Assembly (NCBI GenBank): GCA_004558035.1 | Contig: SFEJ01000008.1 | Location: 1-64,000, forward strand | Direction of reading: 5' to 3' | Source of the DNA: Opitutia bacterium | GTDB taxonomy: Bacteria > Verrucomicrobiota > Verrucomicrobiae > Opitutales > UBA953 | DNA length: 64,000 nt | Shown: positions 16,279-25,032 of the stretch, in pieces | How positions within the stretch are numbered: position 1 is the first letter of the stretch | How the letters are laid out: every line of letters begins with the position of its first letter | Made by a program: the position numbers and the translations under genes | Notes under the pieces: generated by a model | The model's input: only the letters and a program-made list of their open reading frames with translations | Told to the model about the DNA's origin: nothing | Databases searched by the model: none

Positions 16279-16971
16279 TTACGCGTCGATGAGGAAGACG
16301 AAGAGCTCCTTCGGGCCGTGGGCGCCGAGGACGAGAATGCGCTCGATGTCGCCCGTGCGCGAGGGTCCCGTGATGAAGCCGAGGCAGTCCGGAAGATCGT
16401 CGCCGTATTTTTCGCGGACGAGCGCGTAGGCGTCCGTAAGGTCGCCGACGAGCTGCGATTTCTTCGCGAGCACGACGTGCACCGGCGGCAGAATCGAAAG
16501 AGCGCGACCGCCGCTCGCGCGCGTGGAGAACATCACGCTGCCCGTCTGCGCGACGAGGCATTCGCACTCGGAGACGCCGGCGTCCATGGTCTCGAGCGCG
16601 TTTTTGTCGTAGCCGTCGTCGGTGAAGATCGTCACGGATTCCGCGGGAACGACCGCCCCGCAGAGCGGCGCGCGGTGCGCGGCGATTTTTTTCCAGCCGC
16701 GTTCGGCGCGGAGGGCGTCGAGCTTCGCGCGCGCGTCTTCGAGGCTCGCGCAGACGACGAGATTGCCTTTGAGCGCGTCGAGGTTCTTCGCGAAAATCTC
16801 TTCGCGCTCGGCGGGCGTCGTTCCCGCGGGCGGCATGGCGTCGCGGAAGTCGCGCGTGTATTCGGGCGCGGGTTTCGGGTCGTGGCGCGAATAGATCTGC
16901 GCGGGCGTGGGCGCGGGAGCGCGGAGCGCCTCGCGGATGCGGGAAAGGATTTTTTCTTTGCTGTCGTTCAT
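16279..16971 (-). CDS. lutC: Lactate utilisation protein C (LUD domain)
   Basis: 230 residues. The LUD domain spans residues 70-230 with motifs YDKNALETMDAGVSECECLV, AQTGSVMF and FITGPSRTGDIERILVLGAH, the last being the family signature. With LutA and LutB it forms the cytoplasmic Fe-S L-lactate oxidase complex that converts lactate to pyruvate. The gene is last in the lutA-lutB-lutC order, 28 nt after lutB. Confidence 0.9.
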   Translation of the reverse strand: MNDSKEKILSRIREALRAPAPTPAQIYSRHDPKPAPEYTRDFRDAMPPAGTTPAEREEIFAKNLDALKGNLVVCASLEDARAKLDALRAERGWKKIAAHRAPLCGAVVPAESVTIFTDDGYDKNALETMDAGVSECECLVAQTGSVMFSTRASGGRALSILPPVHVVLAKKSQLVGDLTDAYALVREKYGDDLPDCLGFITGPSRTGDIERILVLGAHGPKELFVFLIDA

Positions 16972-16999
16972 GGGACTTTAAATTTTTTGACGGGAATCG

Positions 17000-18400
17000 T
17001 CAGTTCTTGCTCTCTTCTTTGAAGCGTTCGCGGAAGGAGCGTTTCGGCGGCGGCGGAAGATCGCGCGTGCCCGTCCAGCCGTAGAGCAGCGTGCCCGGGA
17101 TTTTTCCGGCGAGCTTCGCGAGCGGGCCCGACGCGCGCGCGAGCTTTCCCGCGAGCGCGTAGAGCTTCGGCCGCGAAAACACGAAATTGAAGCCGAAGAA
17201 GATGAGCCTCCAGAGCGGGCTCGGCGAAAGGCGCGTCGCGTTGCGGCGGTTTTCGAGCAGGTGCTCGTGAATGTCGATCTTGACCGGGCACGCCTGCGTG
17301 CACGCGCCGCACAGCGACGAGGAATACGACAGGTGCTGCCAGTTTTTCGTGCCGCGCAGGTGCGGCGTGATGAGAGAGCCGATCGGCCCCTGATACGTCG
17401 TGCCGTAGCTGAGCCCGCCGATGTTCTTGAAGACGGGGCAGACGTTCAGGCACGCGCCGCAGCGCATGCAGTGGAGCGCGTCGCGGTGTTCGGCGTCGGC
17501 GAGCAGCGCCGTGCGGTTGTTGTCCAGCAGAACGACGTGGAACTGCTCCGGTCCGTCGGGATTCTCCGCCGTGCGCGGTCCCGCGTACTGCGTGTTGTAG
17601 CCGGTGAGCGGCTGGCCCGCGCCCGCGGTCGCGAGCATCGGCAGAAAGAGCGCGAGGTCTTCGAGCCGCGGCACGACTTTTTCGATGCCGACGAGCACGA
17701 GATGAATCTTCGGCATCGCCGCGGAAAGGCGGGAATTGCCTTCGTTTTCGGTGACGGAAATCATGCCGTCGCGCGCGACGATGAAGTTCGCGCCCGTGAT
17801 GCCCATGTCCGCTTCGAGATATTTGCGGCGCAGGTATTCGCGCGCGATCATCGTCAGCTCTTCCGGGTTGTTCGTGTCGCGGGAATGAATGTTTTCCTGA
17901 AAAAGCCGGTTGATCTCGTCGCGCTTCACGTGCATGCACGGGAAAACGAAGTGGAACGGCGGCTCCTTGCGCAGCTGCTGAATGAACTCGCCGAGGTCGC
18001 TTTCGACGACTTCCGTTCCCGCCTCGATCAGCGCCTCGTTGAGGTGGATTTCCTCCGAGGTCATGCACTTGGACTTGATGATTTTTTTGACGCCGTTGTC
18101 GCGCGCGACCTTCAGAATGTAGTTGCGCGCCTCGCTCGGCGTTCCCGCGAAGAAGACTTTGCCGCCGCGCGCCTCGATCTTCTTCGCGAAGATTTCGAGA
18201 TTTTCGGCGAGATTGTTCAGCGCTTCGTACTTGGTCTGCGCGGCGCAGGTGCGCGCCTTCTGCCAGTCGCGGAAGGCGCCCTTGTTGCGGTCGCGCGCGG
18301 CGTAGTAGCCGCCGAGCGCCTTGTAGATGAAGTCGCGCCTTGCGCCGTTCCGCGCGGCTTCGCCGCTGGCGTGCTTGAAAATGGTCTGAGGTGTGGACAT
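17000..18400 (-). CDS. lutB: Lactate utilisation protein B (Fe-S, LUD domain)
   Basis: 466 residues. The N-terminal LUD part (KSKCMTSEEIHLNEALIEAG) is followed by two ferredoxin-type clusters, CMRCGACLNVCPVFKNIGG and CGACTQACPVKIDIHEHL, then a LutB C-terminal region rich in aromatic and basic residues (PLWRLIFFGFNFVFSRPKLY). It is the central electron-transfer subunit of lactate oxidation. It would normally follow lutA directly, but a 476-bp four-helix-bundle element lies between them. Confidence 0.92.
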   Translation of the reverse strand: MSTPQTIFKHASGEAARNGARRDFIYKALGGYYAARDRNKGAFRDWQKARTCAAQTKYEALNNLAENLEIFAKKIEARGGKVFFAGTPSEARNYILKVARDNGVKKIIKSKCMTSEEIHLNEALIEAGTEVVESDLGEFIQQLRKEPPFHFVFPCMHVKRDEINRLFQENIHSRDTNNPEELTMIAREYLRRKYLEADMGITGANFIVARDGMISVTENEGNSRLSAAMPKIHLVLVGIEKVVPRLEDLALFLPMLATAGAGQPLTGYNTQYAGPRTAENPDGPEQFHVVLLDNNRTALLADAEHRDALHCMRCGACLNVCPVFKNIGGLSYGTTYQGPIGSLITPHLRGTKNWQHLSYSSSLCGACTQACPVKIDIHEHLLENRRNATRLSPSPLWRLIFFGFNFVFSRPKLYALAGKLARASGPLAKLAGKIPGTLLYGWTGTRDLPPPPKRSFRERFKEESKN

Positions 18401-18435
18401 GGGAAATTGTTTAACAGGGATTTTTAGGATTTTAA

Positions 18436-18911
18436 GGAAGAGATTACAGGTTAAAAGGTTAAGAGGTTAAGGATCAAAACGCTCGGCGGCGGAGTTTCTC
18501 GAAGAAACTAAAAGCGACTTACGCAACCCCGTCATCGCGGCGGCGATTTCGCGAATCCGCGGCTTCAGCGCTGCGAGCTCGGTTTCCGCAAGATAACCGA
18601 AATCACACGCGAGCTGAAGCTGGCAATAGACTTCGAGCAGAGAACCGTAGGCGATTTCCACGAAACGGACATGTTCGACGACGGAACGCCGTGAACTGCC
18701 TTCCGCGAGATTCGAAGGCACGGAAACGACGGCGCGACGAAGCTGCTGCGTAAGCGCGAACAGCTCGCTCTGCGGAAATTTTTTCGTCAGCTCGTAAACG
18801 TCTTTCGTGAACATCCTCGCCTTTTGCCAAACCTGCAGGCGCTCGAAAGAAAACAGCGTCGTCTTCATGCCTGTCTGTAACCTCCTAACCTGCTAACCTT
18901 TAACCTCTTAT
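18436..18911 (-). mobile_element. Inverted-repeat element carrying a four-helix-bundle ORF, inserted in the lut operon
   Basis: Read on the minus strand, it begins directly after the lutA TGA with an AGGTTA-rich arm (AAGAGGTTAAAGGTTAGCAG, GTTAGGAGGTTACAG), carries the 133-residue ORF, and ends with the complementary arm (CCTTAACCTCTTAACCTTTT, AACCTGTAATC). The arms can pair over about 30 nt. This layout resembles an intervening sequence of 23S rRNA, where a terminal stem encloses a four-helix-bundle ORF, but here it sits in a protein-coding operon. Confidence 0.6.
18467..18868 (-). CDS. Four-helix-bundle protein (23S rRNA intervening-sequence-protein family)
   Basis: 133 residues. Motifs LQVWQKARMFTKDVYELTKK, FPQSELFALTQQLRRAVVSV and PSNLAEGSSRRS are diagnostic of the 23S-IVP/S23 family (PF05635-like), all-alpha proteins related in fold to Avd of diversity-generating retroelements. 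The biochemical role is unknown; relatives may bind nucleic acid as pentamers. The gene lies inside an inverted-repeat element between lutA and lutB and is transcribed with them. A second member of the family is at 56023-56382. Confidence 0.85.
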   Translation of the reverse strand: MKTTLFSFERLQVWQKARMFTKDVYELTKKFPQSELFALTQQLRRAVVSVPSNLAEGSSRRSVVEHVRFVEIAYGSLLEVYCQLQLACDFGYLAETELAALKPRIREIAAAMTGLRKSLLVSSRNSAAERFDP

Positions 18912-19628
18912 TCAGAAGTTCGCGAGGATTTCGGCGACGTGAATCGTCTTGAAGGGCAGACGGTTGCGCGAGGCGTAGCCGCCGATGTTCATCAGGCAGG
19001 AGGCGTCCAGCGAAGTCACGTACTCCGCGCCGGTCTCGACGATCGACGCCGCCTTTTTCTCGACCATCGCCGTGGAGATTTTCGGAAACTTCACGGAAAA
19101 CGTTCCGCCGAAGCCGCAGCACGATTCCGCCTCGCCCATCTCGACGAGCTCGAGCCCGCGAACCTTCTCCAGGAGCGCGCGCGGCTCGCGCTTCGCGCCG
19201 AGCATGCGCAGACCGTGGCAACCGTCGTGAAACGTCACCTTGTGCGGGAACGACGCGCCCAGATCCGTGACGCCGAGCACGTTCACCAGAAACTGCGTGA
19301 ACTCGAACGTCTTCGCCGCGAGCGCCCGCGCGCGCGCCTCGTCGGCGGTGCCCTTGAAGAGATCGCCGTAGCCGTCCTTCATCATCGCGATGCACGAACC
19401 CGACGGCCCGACGACGACCTCGGCGCTTTCGAAGATGTCCAGCGCGCGCTTCGCCGCTTCCCGCGCCTCCTTCCAGAAGCCGGTGTTGAACGGCGGCTGT
19501 CCGCAGCAGGTCTGCCGCTCCGGAAAAAGGACTTCGTGTCCGAGTTTTTTCAGGATCTTCACGCACGCCATCCCGGCGTCCGGAAAATATTGATCGACGA
19601 AACAGGGGATAAAAAGGCTGACTTTCAT
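18912..19628 (-). CDS. lutA: Lactate utilisation protein A (Fe-S oxidoreductase)
   Basis: 238 residues with two CCG-type cysteine-rich domains: FIPCFVDQYFPDAG and CCGQPPFNTG in the first half, HDGCHGLRMLG and CCGFGGTFSVKFPKI in the second. These bind the [4Fe-4S] centres of the LutABC lactate oxidase. It is the first gene of the operon. Its stop codon touches the inverted-repeat element, so the insertion did not truncate the protein. Confidence 0.92.
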   Translation of the reverse strand: MKVSLFIPCFVDQYFPDAGMACVKILKKLGHEVLFPERQTCCGQPPFNTGFWKEAREAAKRALDIFESAEVVVGPSGSCIAMMKDGYGDLFKGTADEARARALAAKTFEFTQFLVNVLGVTDLGASFPHKVTFHDGCHGLRMLGAKREPRALLEKVRGLELVEMGEAESCCGFGGTFSVKFPKISTAMVEKKAASIVETGAEYVTSLDASCLMNIGGYASRNRLPFKTIHVAEILANF

Positions 19629-19682
19629 TGCCGAAAATTAAACACCTTCCCGCGCGAAAGTGAAGCATGGAGTTGCGCGCGC

Positions 19683-19711
19683 TTGACACGGGAACGCGCC
19701 GCGGGCAGAAT
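19683..19711 (+). promoter_or_regulatory. Sigma-70-like promoter for tmRNA
   Basis: TTGACA and CAGAAT with a 17-nt spacer, about 63 nt upstream of the mature tmRNA 5' end. A consensus -35 is expected for a strongly expressed stable RNA. The spacer contains CGGGAACG. Confidence 0.6.
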
Positions 19712-19773
19712 TCCGCGAATCTTTCGTTCTTTGTCAGGGTTCCGGCGCGACCTGTTCCCTGCTCCGTTTTTTT

Positions 19774-20156
19774 GGGGATGTTCCGGATTCGATTTCGGCA
19801 AATAGGTTGCGGCTGCACGCGGAGGATGATGCTCGGCCTCCTAAATCATGCATCGCCACGTCAAATGGCAAAAACAACACCATCGCGTTCGAACGCAGCA
19901 ATGCGTTCGCGCTTGCCGCCTGAAGTTGCGGCACGGTTACGCGCGCCCACGCCTGCCTAAGCGCGCGAGCCGTCAAAAAAGCAGGTAAAACTTCGGACTT
20001 GTCCGCATTCCCGCGAAGCGAAAAACGGGAACGCGGATAGGCTCTCCCGGGCGCCGCCGCCCCAAGGAAGGCCGAATTCCAAACGTACGGCTAAGCGTGT
20101 AGACGTCGCCTCCGAAAGGTCGAAAGACAGGGGTTCGACTCCCCTCATCTCCACCA
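19774..20156 (+). ncRNA. ssrA: Transfer-messenger RNA (tmRNA)
   Basis: The tRNA-like domain is formed by 5' GGGGATG and 3' CATCTCC plus ACCA, with a T arm AGGGG-TTCGACT-CCCCT. The 5' part GGGGATGTTCCGGATTCGAT is typical of tmRNA. The tag reading frame ends at TGA 19921-19923 and encodes (G)KNNTIAFERSNAFALAA, which ends in the ClpXP-type degron LAA. tmRNA rescues stalled ribosomes and marks the product for proteolysis. One-piece form, 383 nt. Confidence 0.95.
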
Positions 20157-20325
20157 CTTTCCTTCCCAAATCGCCCGCAGTCCTTTATGAACGAAAGGAT
20201 TGCGGGCTTTTTCGCGCCCGCCCTTCCGCGGCGCGCGCGCCTCACTTTTCTAATTGCGCGTTCCCGCGCGGAAGTTTCTAATGAAAAGCAATCCGACCAA
20301 ATCTTAAAATTCAGACGTTTTTCCT

Positions 20326-22116
20326 ATGAACGACACGAACGAAACGCCCGATTCCGAAAACGCGGAAATCGACCTGAGCTCGCTTTCCTCGCTTGATTTC
20401 AATCCGGACTGGGCCGCCGACGACGCGAAAAAAATCTCCGTGGAACGCTCGAGCCGCCCGGAATTCCGCGGCAGACCGCGCCGCGACTTCGACCGCGCCG
20501 ACGCGCCGCGGGAACGCCGTGAAACCCGCGACCGCCGCGGACCTCGTCCGCCGCGCCGCGAAGAAAGCCGCTCCGAGAGCGAAGCACCGCGCGCGCCCCG
20601 TTTCGCGGACTCCGACGCGCCGCGTTCCCGCGAAGGAGGCAAGCCGCCGCGCCGCGGAAACGACCGTCGCCGCCCGCCTTCCCGCGACGGCAACCCGCCG
20701 CCGATGCGCGTCGCCGACGTGATGATCTACCCGGAAGACAAGCCCTTCACCGTGCTCGCGAAGGCAATCAAGAATTCCGCGCGCACCTACGTGCTCTTCG
20801 AAATCGCGAAGATCATCCTCGAAAAGCCGGAGCGCTTCGCGGTCGTCGTCACGCCGCTTCAGAAAAAGGATAAGGCCGGCAAGCCGATTCCGAGCGACAA
20901 ACCGCTCCCGCCCTTCTACGTCTGCGTTCCCGACGGCATGCCGTTCCGCAACGAGCAGGACGCGTTCGCGCACGTCTTCAAGAATCACCTCGACAAATTC
21001 TTCGAGGTCGAGGAAGTCGAGATCGAGGCTCCCAAGGGCAACTTCACGATGATCGCCAAATGCGGCTTCACGGGCGAGCTGCTCGCGCCGCCGAACTACC
21101 ACGCCTATCAGCAGATCCTGCGCGACTGGCACGCGGCGAACTTCCCGAAGATGCCGTTCGAGAAATTCATGTCGCGCGTCGAGACCGTCAAGGATCCCGA
21201 AGCCATCGCCGCGTGGTCCGAAAAGATGAAGAAGCGCACGCGCTTCGTTCTCAAAAACCGCAAGGACGGCGAGCCCGAATCCTTCGACGACGCCGGCGCC
21301 GCCAAGGCGTTCGTCGTCGCCTCGCGCAAGAACGAGGCGGTGCGCGAGACGAAGCAGGTCCGCATCTCCGGCACGCTCGTCGAAAAAATGCCGCTCGGCC
21401 CGCTGAAGGCGAACATCGAGCGGGAAATCGAATTCCAGCGCAAGTTCCCGCTCAACACCGCCAACGGCTTCCGCGGGCGCCTGCGCCATCTCGGATTCTT
21501 CCTTTACAAAAAAGGTCCCAAGGGCATCACCCTCGTCTGCGGCGTGAAGCGCAAATTCCGCACGCCGAGCTCCGTCTTCTCGGACACGATTCAGCGCGTC
21601 TTCGATTTCCTCGAAAAGAATCCCGGCACCGCGATTTCCGAGCTGCCGAAGAAGATGCTCGGCATCGGCGCCGAAACGGAAGCGAAGCCCGAAGCCGCGC
21701 CCGCCGAAACCGAGACGCCCGCGCCGACTGAAAACGCCGCGTCCGCGCCGTCCGCCGACGAGGAAGCGCTCGCGAAGGAGCTGGTCGGCACCGTCCGCTG
21801 GCTCGTCACCGAGGGTTACGTCGCCGAAATGTCCGACGGCAAGCTCTACGCGCATCCGGTCATGACGGAAGCGCAGGCGAAAGCGGCGGAAAAGGCGGAA
21901 CAGCCTCTCGAACGTCCGGAAATTCCCAGCGTGGAATGCCCTGGCGACGACATCGGCGGCGCCGTTCCCGAAGCGCCGGAACCGCTCATCAAGGTCATCG
22001 GCTCGCTTTCCGCGGAAGCGGCGGAAGACGCCCCCGCTAAAACGCCGGCGACGGAAGAAGCGGTGCCCGCGCCCGAAGAAAAATCTGAGCCGCCCGCTTC
22101 CGAACCGGAAGCCTGA
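20326..22116 (+). CDS. Conserved-looking protein of unknown function with Arg-rich N-terminus
   Basis: 596 residues. Residues 1-130 are acidic and then extremely Arg/Asp/Pro-rich (RRDFDRADAPRERRETRDRR). A folded core of about 130-460 is Phe/Lys-rich with RVADVMIYPEDKPFTVLAKA, CVPDGMPFRNEQDAFAHVFK, AKCGFTGELLAPPNYHAYQQ and RGRLRHLGFFLYKKGPKGIT. The tail is Ala/Glu/Pro-rich. No signal peptide or membrane segment is seen. I do not recognise a family; the basic arm suggests nucleic-acid or ribosome binding, but that is speculation. It follows tmRNA by 170 nt and ends at a bidirectional terminator. Confidence 0.8.
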   Translation: MNDTNETPDSENAEIDLSSLSSLDFNPDWAADDAKKISVERSSRPEFRGRPRRDFDRADAPRERRETRDRRGPRPPRREESRSESEAPRAPRFADSDAPRSREGGKPPRRGNDRRRPPSRDGNPPPMRVADVMIYPEDKPFTVLAKAIKNSARTYVLFEIAKIILEKPERFAVVVTPLQKKDKAGKPIPSDKPLPPFYVCVPDGMPFRNEQDAFAHVFKNHLDKFFEVEEVEIEAPKGNFTMIAKCGFTGELLAPPNYHAYQQILRDWHAANFPKMPFEKFMSRVETVKDPEAIAAWSEKMKKRTRFVLKNRKDGEPESFDDAGAAKAFVVASRKNEAVRETKQVRISGTLVEKMPLGPLKANIEREIEFQRKFPLNTANGFRGRLRHLGFFLYKKGPKGITLVCGVKRKFRTPSSVFSDTIQRVFDFLEKNPGTAISELPKKMLGIGAETEAKPEAAPAETETPAPTENAASAPSADEEALAKELVGTVRWLVTEGYVAEMSDGKLYAHPVMTEAQAKAAEKAEQPLERPEIPSVECPGDDIGGAVPEAPEPLIKVIGSLSAEAAEDAPAKTPATEEAVPAPEEKSEPPASEPEA

Positions 22117-22133
22117 GCGCGCTTTTCGCGACG

Positions 22134-22170
22134 AAAAAGGCGTTTCCGCACCGCGCGGGAACGCCTTTTT
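22134..22170. terminator. Bidirectional terminator built on the iterated motif
   Basis: AAAAAGGCGTTTCCGC and GCGGGAACGCCTTTTT pair around a short loop between two convergent genes. One arm is an exact motif copy and the other carries a single-base change. Confidence 0.8.
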
Positions 22171-22182
22171 CACGTTCAGACT

Positions 22183-23190
22183 TCACGGGGAGGGCGGCGC
22201 TTCCGCGTCCGCGAACGCGACGTCGCAGAAGACCATGCGGTGATCGCTCGCGGAAACGACGCCGCCGATCGGCGAGCGGACGCGCGAAAGCGCCTCGTCC
22301 GCGACGTGCCCTTCCCCGCGAAGCGCCGGCGAAAGAAAGACGTGATCAAAGACCGAACGGTATCCGTATCTGGAATTTGAATACGTCCAGCGCGCGCCCG
22401 CGGAATCGCGGGAATCGAGCCGCCGCATAAATCCGCCTTCCGAGAAGACGCGCACGGGAGCGCTCTCGGGCTCGTCGTTGAAGTCTCCGAGCAGCACGCA
22501 CGCGTTCCCGCCGACGCGGAGCAGCACGGCACGCGCGCGGCGCGCCTCCGCGAGCCGTTCCGCCGCGCATTCGGGATCGCTCGCGTCGCGCGTGATCTTG
22601 CTCTTCAGGTGTAGCGTGAAGACGCGGACCGGAGCCGTTCCCGGCGTGGCGACCTCCGCGCCGAGCAGCCCGCGCGACATGGCGTCCTTTTCCGGGAAGC
22701 GGAAGATTTCGCGGAACGGCAGACGCGAGAGCAGCGCGACGCGGCGATGCGCGTCGCGGCCGCTCAGCACGACGCGGTGCGGGAACGCGGCGCCGACGCC
22801 CGCGCCTTCGAGATCCTGCGCGAGCTGGTCGAGCTGCTTGGCGCCGCCGATTTCCTGCACGGCGAGCACGTCGGGATTCACCGCGAGAATGAGCCGGCGC
22901 AGCGCCTCGCGCTCGCTCCGCGGCTTCGCCCAATGGCGCTTGTAGACGCCGTCGTCGGTGCGGCGGTTCGTGCTGAGATAGTTGAACGAATTGATCGAGG
23001 CGACGCGGAGCGTTCCCGCGCGCTTTTCGGGAACCGCCTCGACGGTTTCGCGCGCGGGAAGCCCGGCGGCGGGAAGCGCCCCGAAGCCGTCGCCGTCTCT
23101 GAGCGCGTCGCAGCGCGCGAGCGCGCAGAAAACGCCCGCTCCCGCCAGAAACGCGGCCGCGAACGCCGCGATCTTACGCCAACTCGCCAT
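22183..23190 (-). CDS. Exported endonuclease/exonuclease/phosphatase family protein
   Basis: 335 residues with an N-terminal membrane-spanning signal (IAAFAAAFLAGAGVFCALA). The EEP fold motifs are RVASINSFNYLS, DVLAVQEIGGAKQLDQL, LHLKSKIT, VLLGDFNDEPES and GVVSASDHRMVFCDVAF, with the Glu, Asp and His of the metal-dependent active site. It could be an extracytoplasmic nuclease or a phosphodiesterase acting on lipid or nucleotide substrates; the substrate cannot be read from sequence. A terminator of the upstream fumarase gene isolates it. Confidence 0.82.
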   Translation of the reverse strand: MASWRKIAAFAAAFLAGAGVFCALARCDALRDGDGFGALPAAGLPARETVEAVPEKRAGTLRVASINSFNYLSTNRRTDDGVYKRHWAKPRSEREALRRLILAVNPDVLAVQEIGGAKQLDQLAQDLEGAGVGAAFPHRVVLSGRDAHRRVALLSRLPFREIFRFPEKDAMSRGLLGAEVATPGTAPVRVFTLHLKSKITRDASDPECAAERLAEARRARAVLLRVGGNACVLLGDFNDEPESAPVRVFSEGGFMRRLDSRDSAGARWTYSNSRYGYRSVFDHVFLSPALRGEGHVADEALSRVRSPIGGVVSASDHRMVFCDVAFADAEAPPSP

Positions 23191-23222
23191 GCCGACAAGA
23201 GAACGTCGATAAACTCCGAAGT

Positions 23223-23276
23223 CAAAAAAAACTTGAGGAGCCGAGAAGCGATCACTTCCCGGCTCCCCGAGTTTTT
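23223..23276 (-). terminator. Rho-independent terminator of fumarase
   Basis: On the minus strand GGGAGCCGGGAAG and CTTCTCGGCTCCT form a stem closed by TGATCG, followed by AAGTTTTTTTT. It lies just after the fumarase stop codon. Confidence 0.75.
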
Positions 23277-23294
23277 AAAGCCCTCGACCCGCTT

Positions 23295-24935
23295 TTACGC
23301 CTTCGGGCAGACGGGCTTGATCTGCTTGAAGAAGTCGTTGCCCTTGTCGTCCACGAGAATGAACGCCGGGAAGTTTTCGACTTCGATCTTCCAGATCGCC
23401 TCCATGCCCAGTTCGGGATATTCGACGCATTCGATGGACTTGATGTTGTTCTGCGCGAGAATCGCCGCGGGACCGCCGATCGAGCCGAGGTAGAAGCCGC
23501 CGTGCGCCTTGCACGCGTCCGTCACCTGCTGGCTGCGGTTGCCCTTCGCGAGCATGATGAGCGCGCCGCCGTGCGACTGGAACAGATCGACGTAGGAGTC
23601 CATGCGCCCCGCGGTCGTCGGCCCCATCGAGCCGCACGCCATGCCTTCCGGCGTCTTCGCCGGGCCCGCGTAGTAGATCGGGTGATCCTTGACGTACTGC
23701 GGGAGCTCTTCGCCGCGGTCGAGGCGTTCCTTCAGCTTCGCGTGCGCGATGTCGCGCCCGACGATGATCGTGCCGTTGAGCGAGAGGCGCGTCGCGACGG
23801 GATATTTGGAAAGTTCCTTGAGGATTTCCGGCATCGGGCGGTTGAGGTCGATGCGGACCGCGTCGCCTTCGCCCGCGCGGCGGAGTTCCTCGGGAATGAG
23901 CGAGCCGGGATTGTCGTCGAGCTTTTCGATCCAGATGCCGTCCTTGTTGATCTTGCACTTGATGTTGCGGTCGGCGGAGCAGGAGACGCCCATGCCGACG
24001 GGGCAGCTCGCGCCGTGACGCGGAAGGCGGACGATGCGCACGTCGTGCGCGAGATATTTTCCGCCGAACTGCGCGCCGAGCCCGATGCGGTGCGCTTCGG
24101 CGAGCACCTGCTTTTCCAGCTCGACGTCGCGGAACGCGCGGCCGAACTCGTTCCCGCTGGTCGGGAGCTCGTCGTAGTAGTGCGTCGAGGCGAGCTTCAC
24201 CGTGAGCAGATTCTTTTCCGCCGAGGTGCCGCCGATGCAGAACGCGACGTGGTAGGGCGGGCACGCGGCCGTGCCGAGCGTCTTCATTTTTTCGACGAGG
24301 AAGGGCACGAGCGTCTTCGGGTTCAGCAGCGCCTTCGTCTCCTGGTAAAGATAAGTCTTGTTCGCGCTTCCGCCGCCCTTCGTGACGCAGAGGAACTTGT
24401 ATTCCATGCCCTCCGTCGCTTCGAGGTCGATCTGCGCGGGCAGGTTGCACTTCGTGTTCACTTCGTCGTACATCGTGAGCGGCGCGTTCTGCGAGTAGCG
24501 CAGATTTTCCTCGGTGTAGGTCTTGTAGACGCCGAGCGAGAGCGCTTCCTCGTCGCAGAAGCCGGTCCAGACCTGCTGTCCCTTTTCGCCGTGAATGATT
24601 GCCGTTCCCGTGTCCTGACAGAGCGGGAGCTTGCCCTTGCAGGCGACTTCCGCGTTGCGCAGGAACGTGAGCGCGACGTACTTGTCGTTCTCGCTCGCGT
24701 CGGGATCGCGGAGGATCTTCGCGACCTGCTCGTTGTGCGAGCGGCGCAGCATGAACGAGACGTCGCGAAAGGCCGCGTTCGCCATCGCGGTGAGGCCTTC
24801 CTTGGCGATCTTGAGGACGGGAACGCCTTCGAACTCGCTCACGGAGACGTGATCTTTCGTGAGCAGATAATATTCGGTCTTGTCTTCGCCGAGCGGGAAC
24901 GGGTGCTGATATTTGAAGGGAGGGATATTTGCCAT
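23295..24935 (-). CDS. fumA: Fumarate hydratase, class I
   Basis: 546 residues, the single-chain class I form. The alpha part has LPLCQDTGTAIIHGEKGQQV and NTKCNLPAQIDL, with cluster-ligand Cys; the beta part has GMACGSMGPTTAGRMDSYVD and ECVEYPELGMEAIWKIEVEN. It binds an oxygen-sensitive [4Fe-4S] cluster and interconverts fumarate and malate, which suits an anaerobic or microaerobic lifestyle. The ATG at 24935 gives MANIPPFKYQHPFPLGEDKT; upstream in-frame codons are not conserved-looking. It diverges from rlmN with 97 nt between starts. Confidence 0.94.
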   Translation of the reverse strand: MANIPPFKYQHPFPLGEDKTEYYLLTKDHVSVSEFEGVPVLKIAKEGLTAMANAAFRDVSFMLRRSHNEQVAKILRDPDASENDKYVALTFLRNAEVACKGKLPLCQDTGTAIIHGEKGQQVWTGFCDEEALSLGVYKTYTEENLRYSQNAPLTMYDEVNTKCNLPAQIDLEATEGMEYKFLCVTKGGGSANKTYLYQETKALLNPKTLVPFLVEKMKTLGTAACPPYHVAFCIGGTSAEKNLLTVKLASTHYYDELPTSGNEFGRAFRDVELEKQVLAEAHRIGLGAQFGGKYLAHDVRIVRLPRHGASCPVGMGVSCSADRNIKCKINKDGIWIEKLDDNPGSLIPEELRRAGEGDAVRIDLNRPMPEILKELSKYPVATRLSLNGTIIVGRDIAHAKLKERLDRGEELPQYVKDHPIYYAGPAKTPEGMACGSMGPTTAGRMDSYVDLFQSHGGALIMLAKGNRSQQVTDACKAHGGFYLGSIGGPAAILAQNNIKSIECVEYPELGMEAIWKIEVENFPAFILVDDKGNDFFKQIKPVCPKA

Positions 24936-25032
24936 AAGTGGGAAACAGCTTAACGCCTGGCGCCCGAAGATTAAAGAACAAAGCGCGCGGGAACGTTTGC
25001 GTTTCGGGCGGGAACGCTTAGACTGCCGCGCC

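Noticed and set aside
18467..18868. Four-helix-bundle ORFs as part of a diversity-generating retroelement
   Set aside because: The family is related in fold to Avd, but no reverse transcriptase, template repeat or variable repeat is present nearby.
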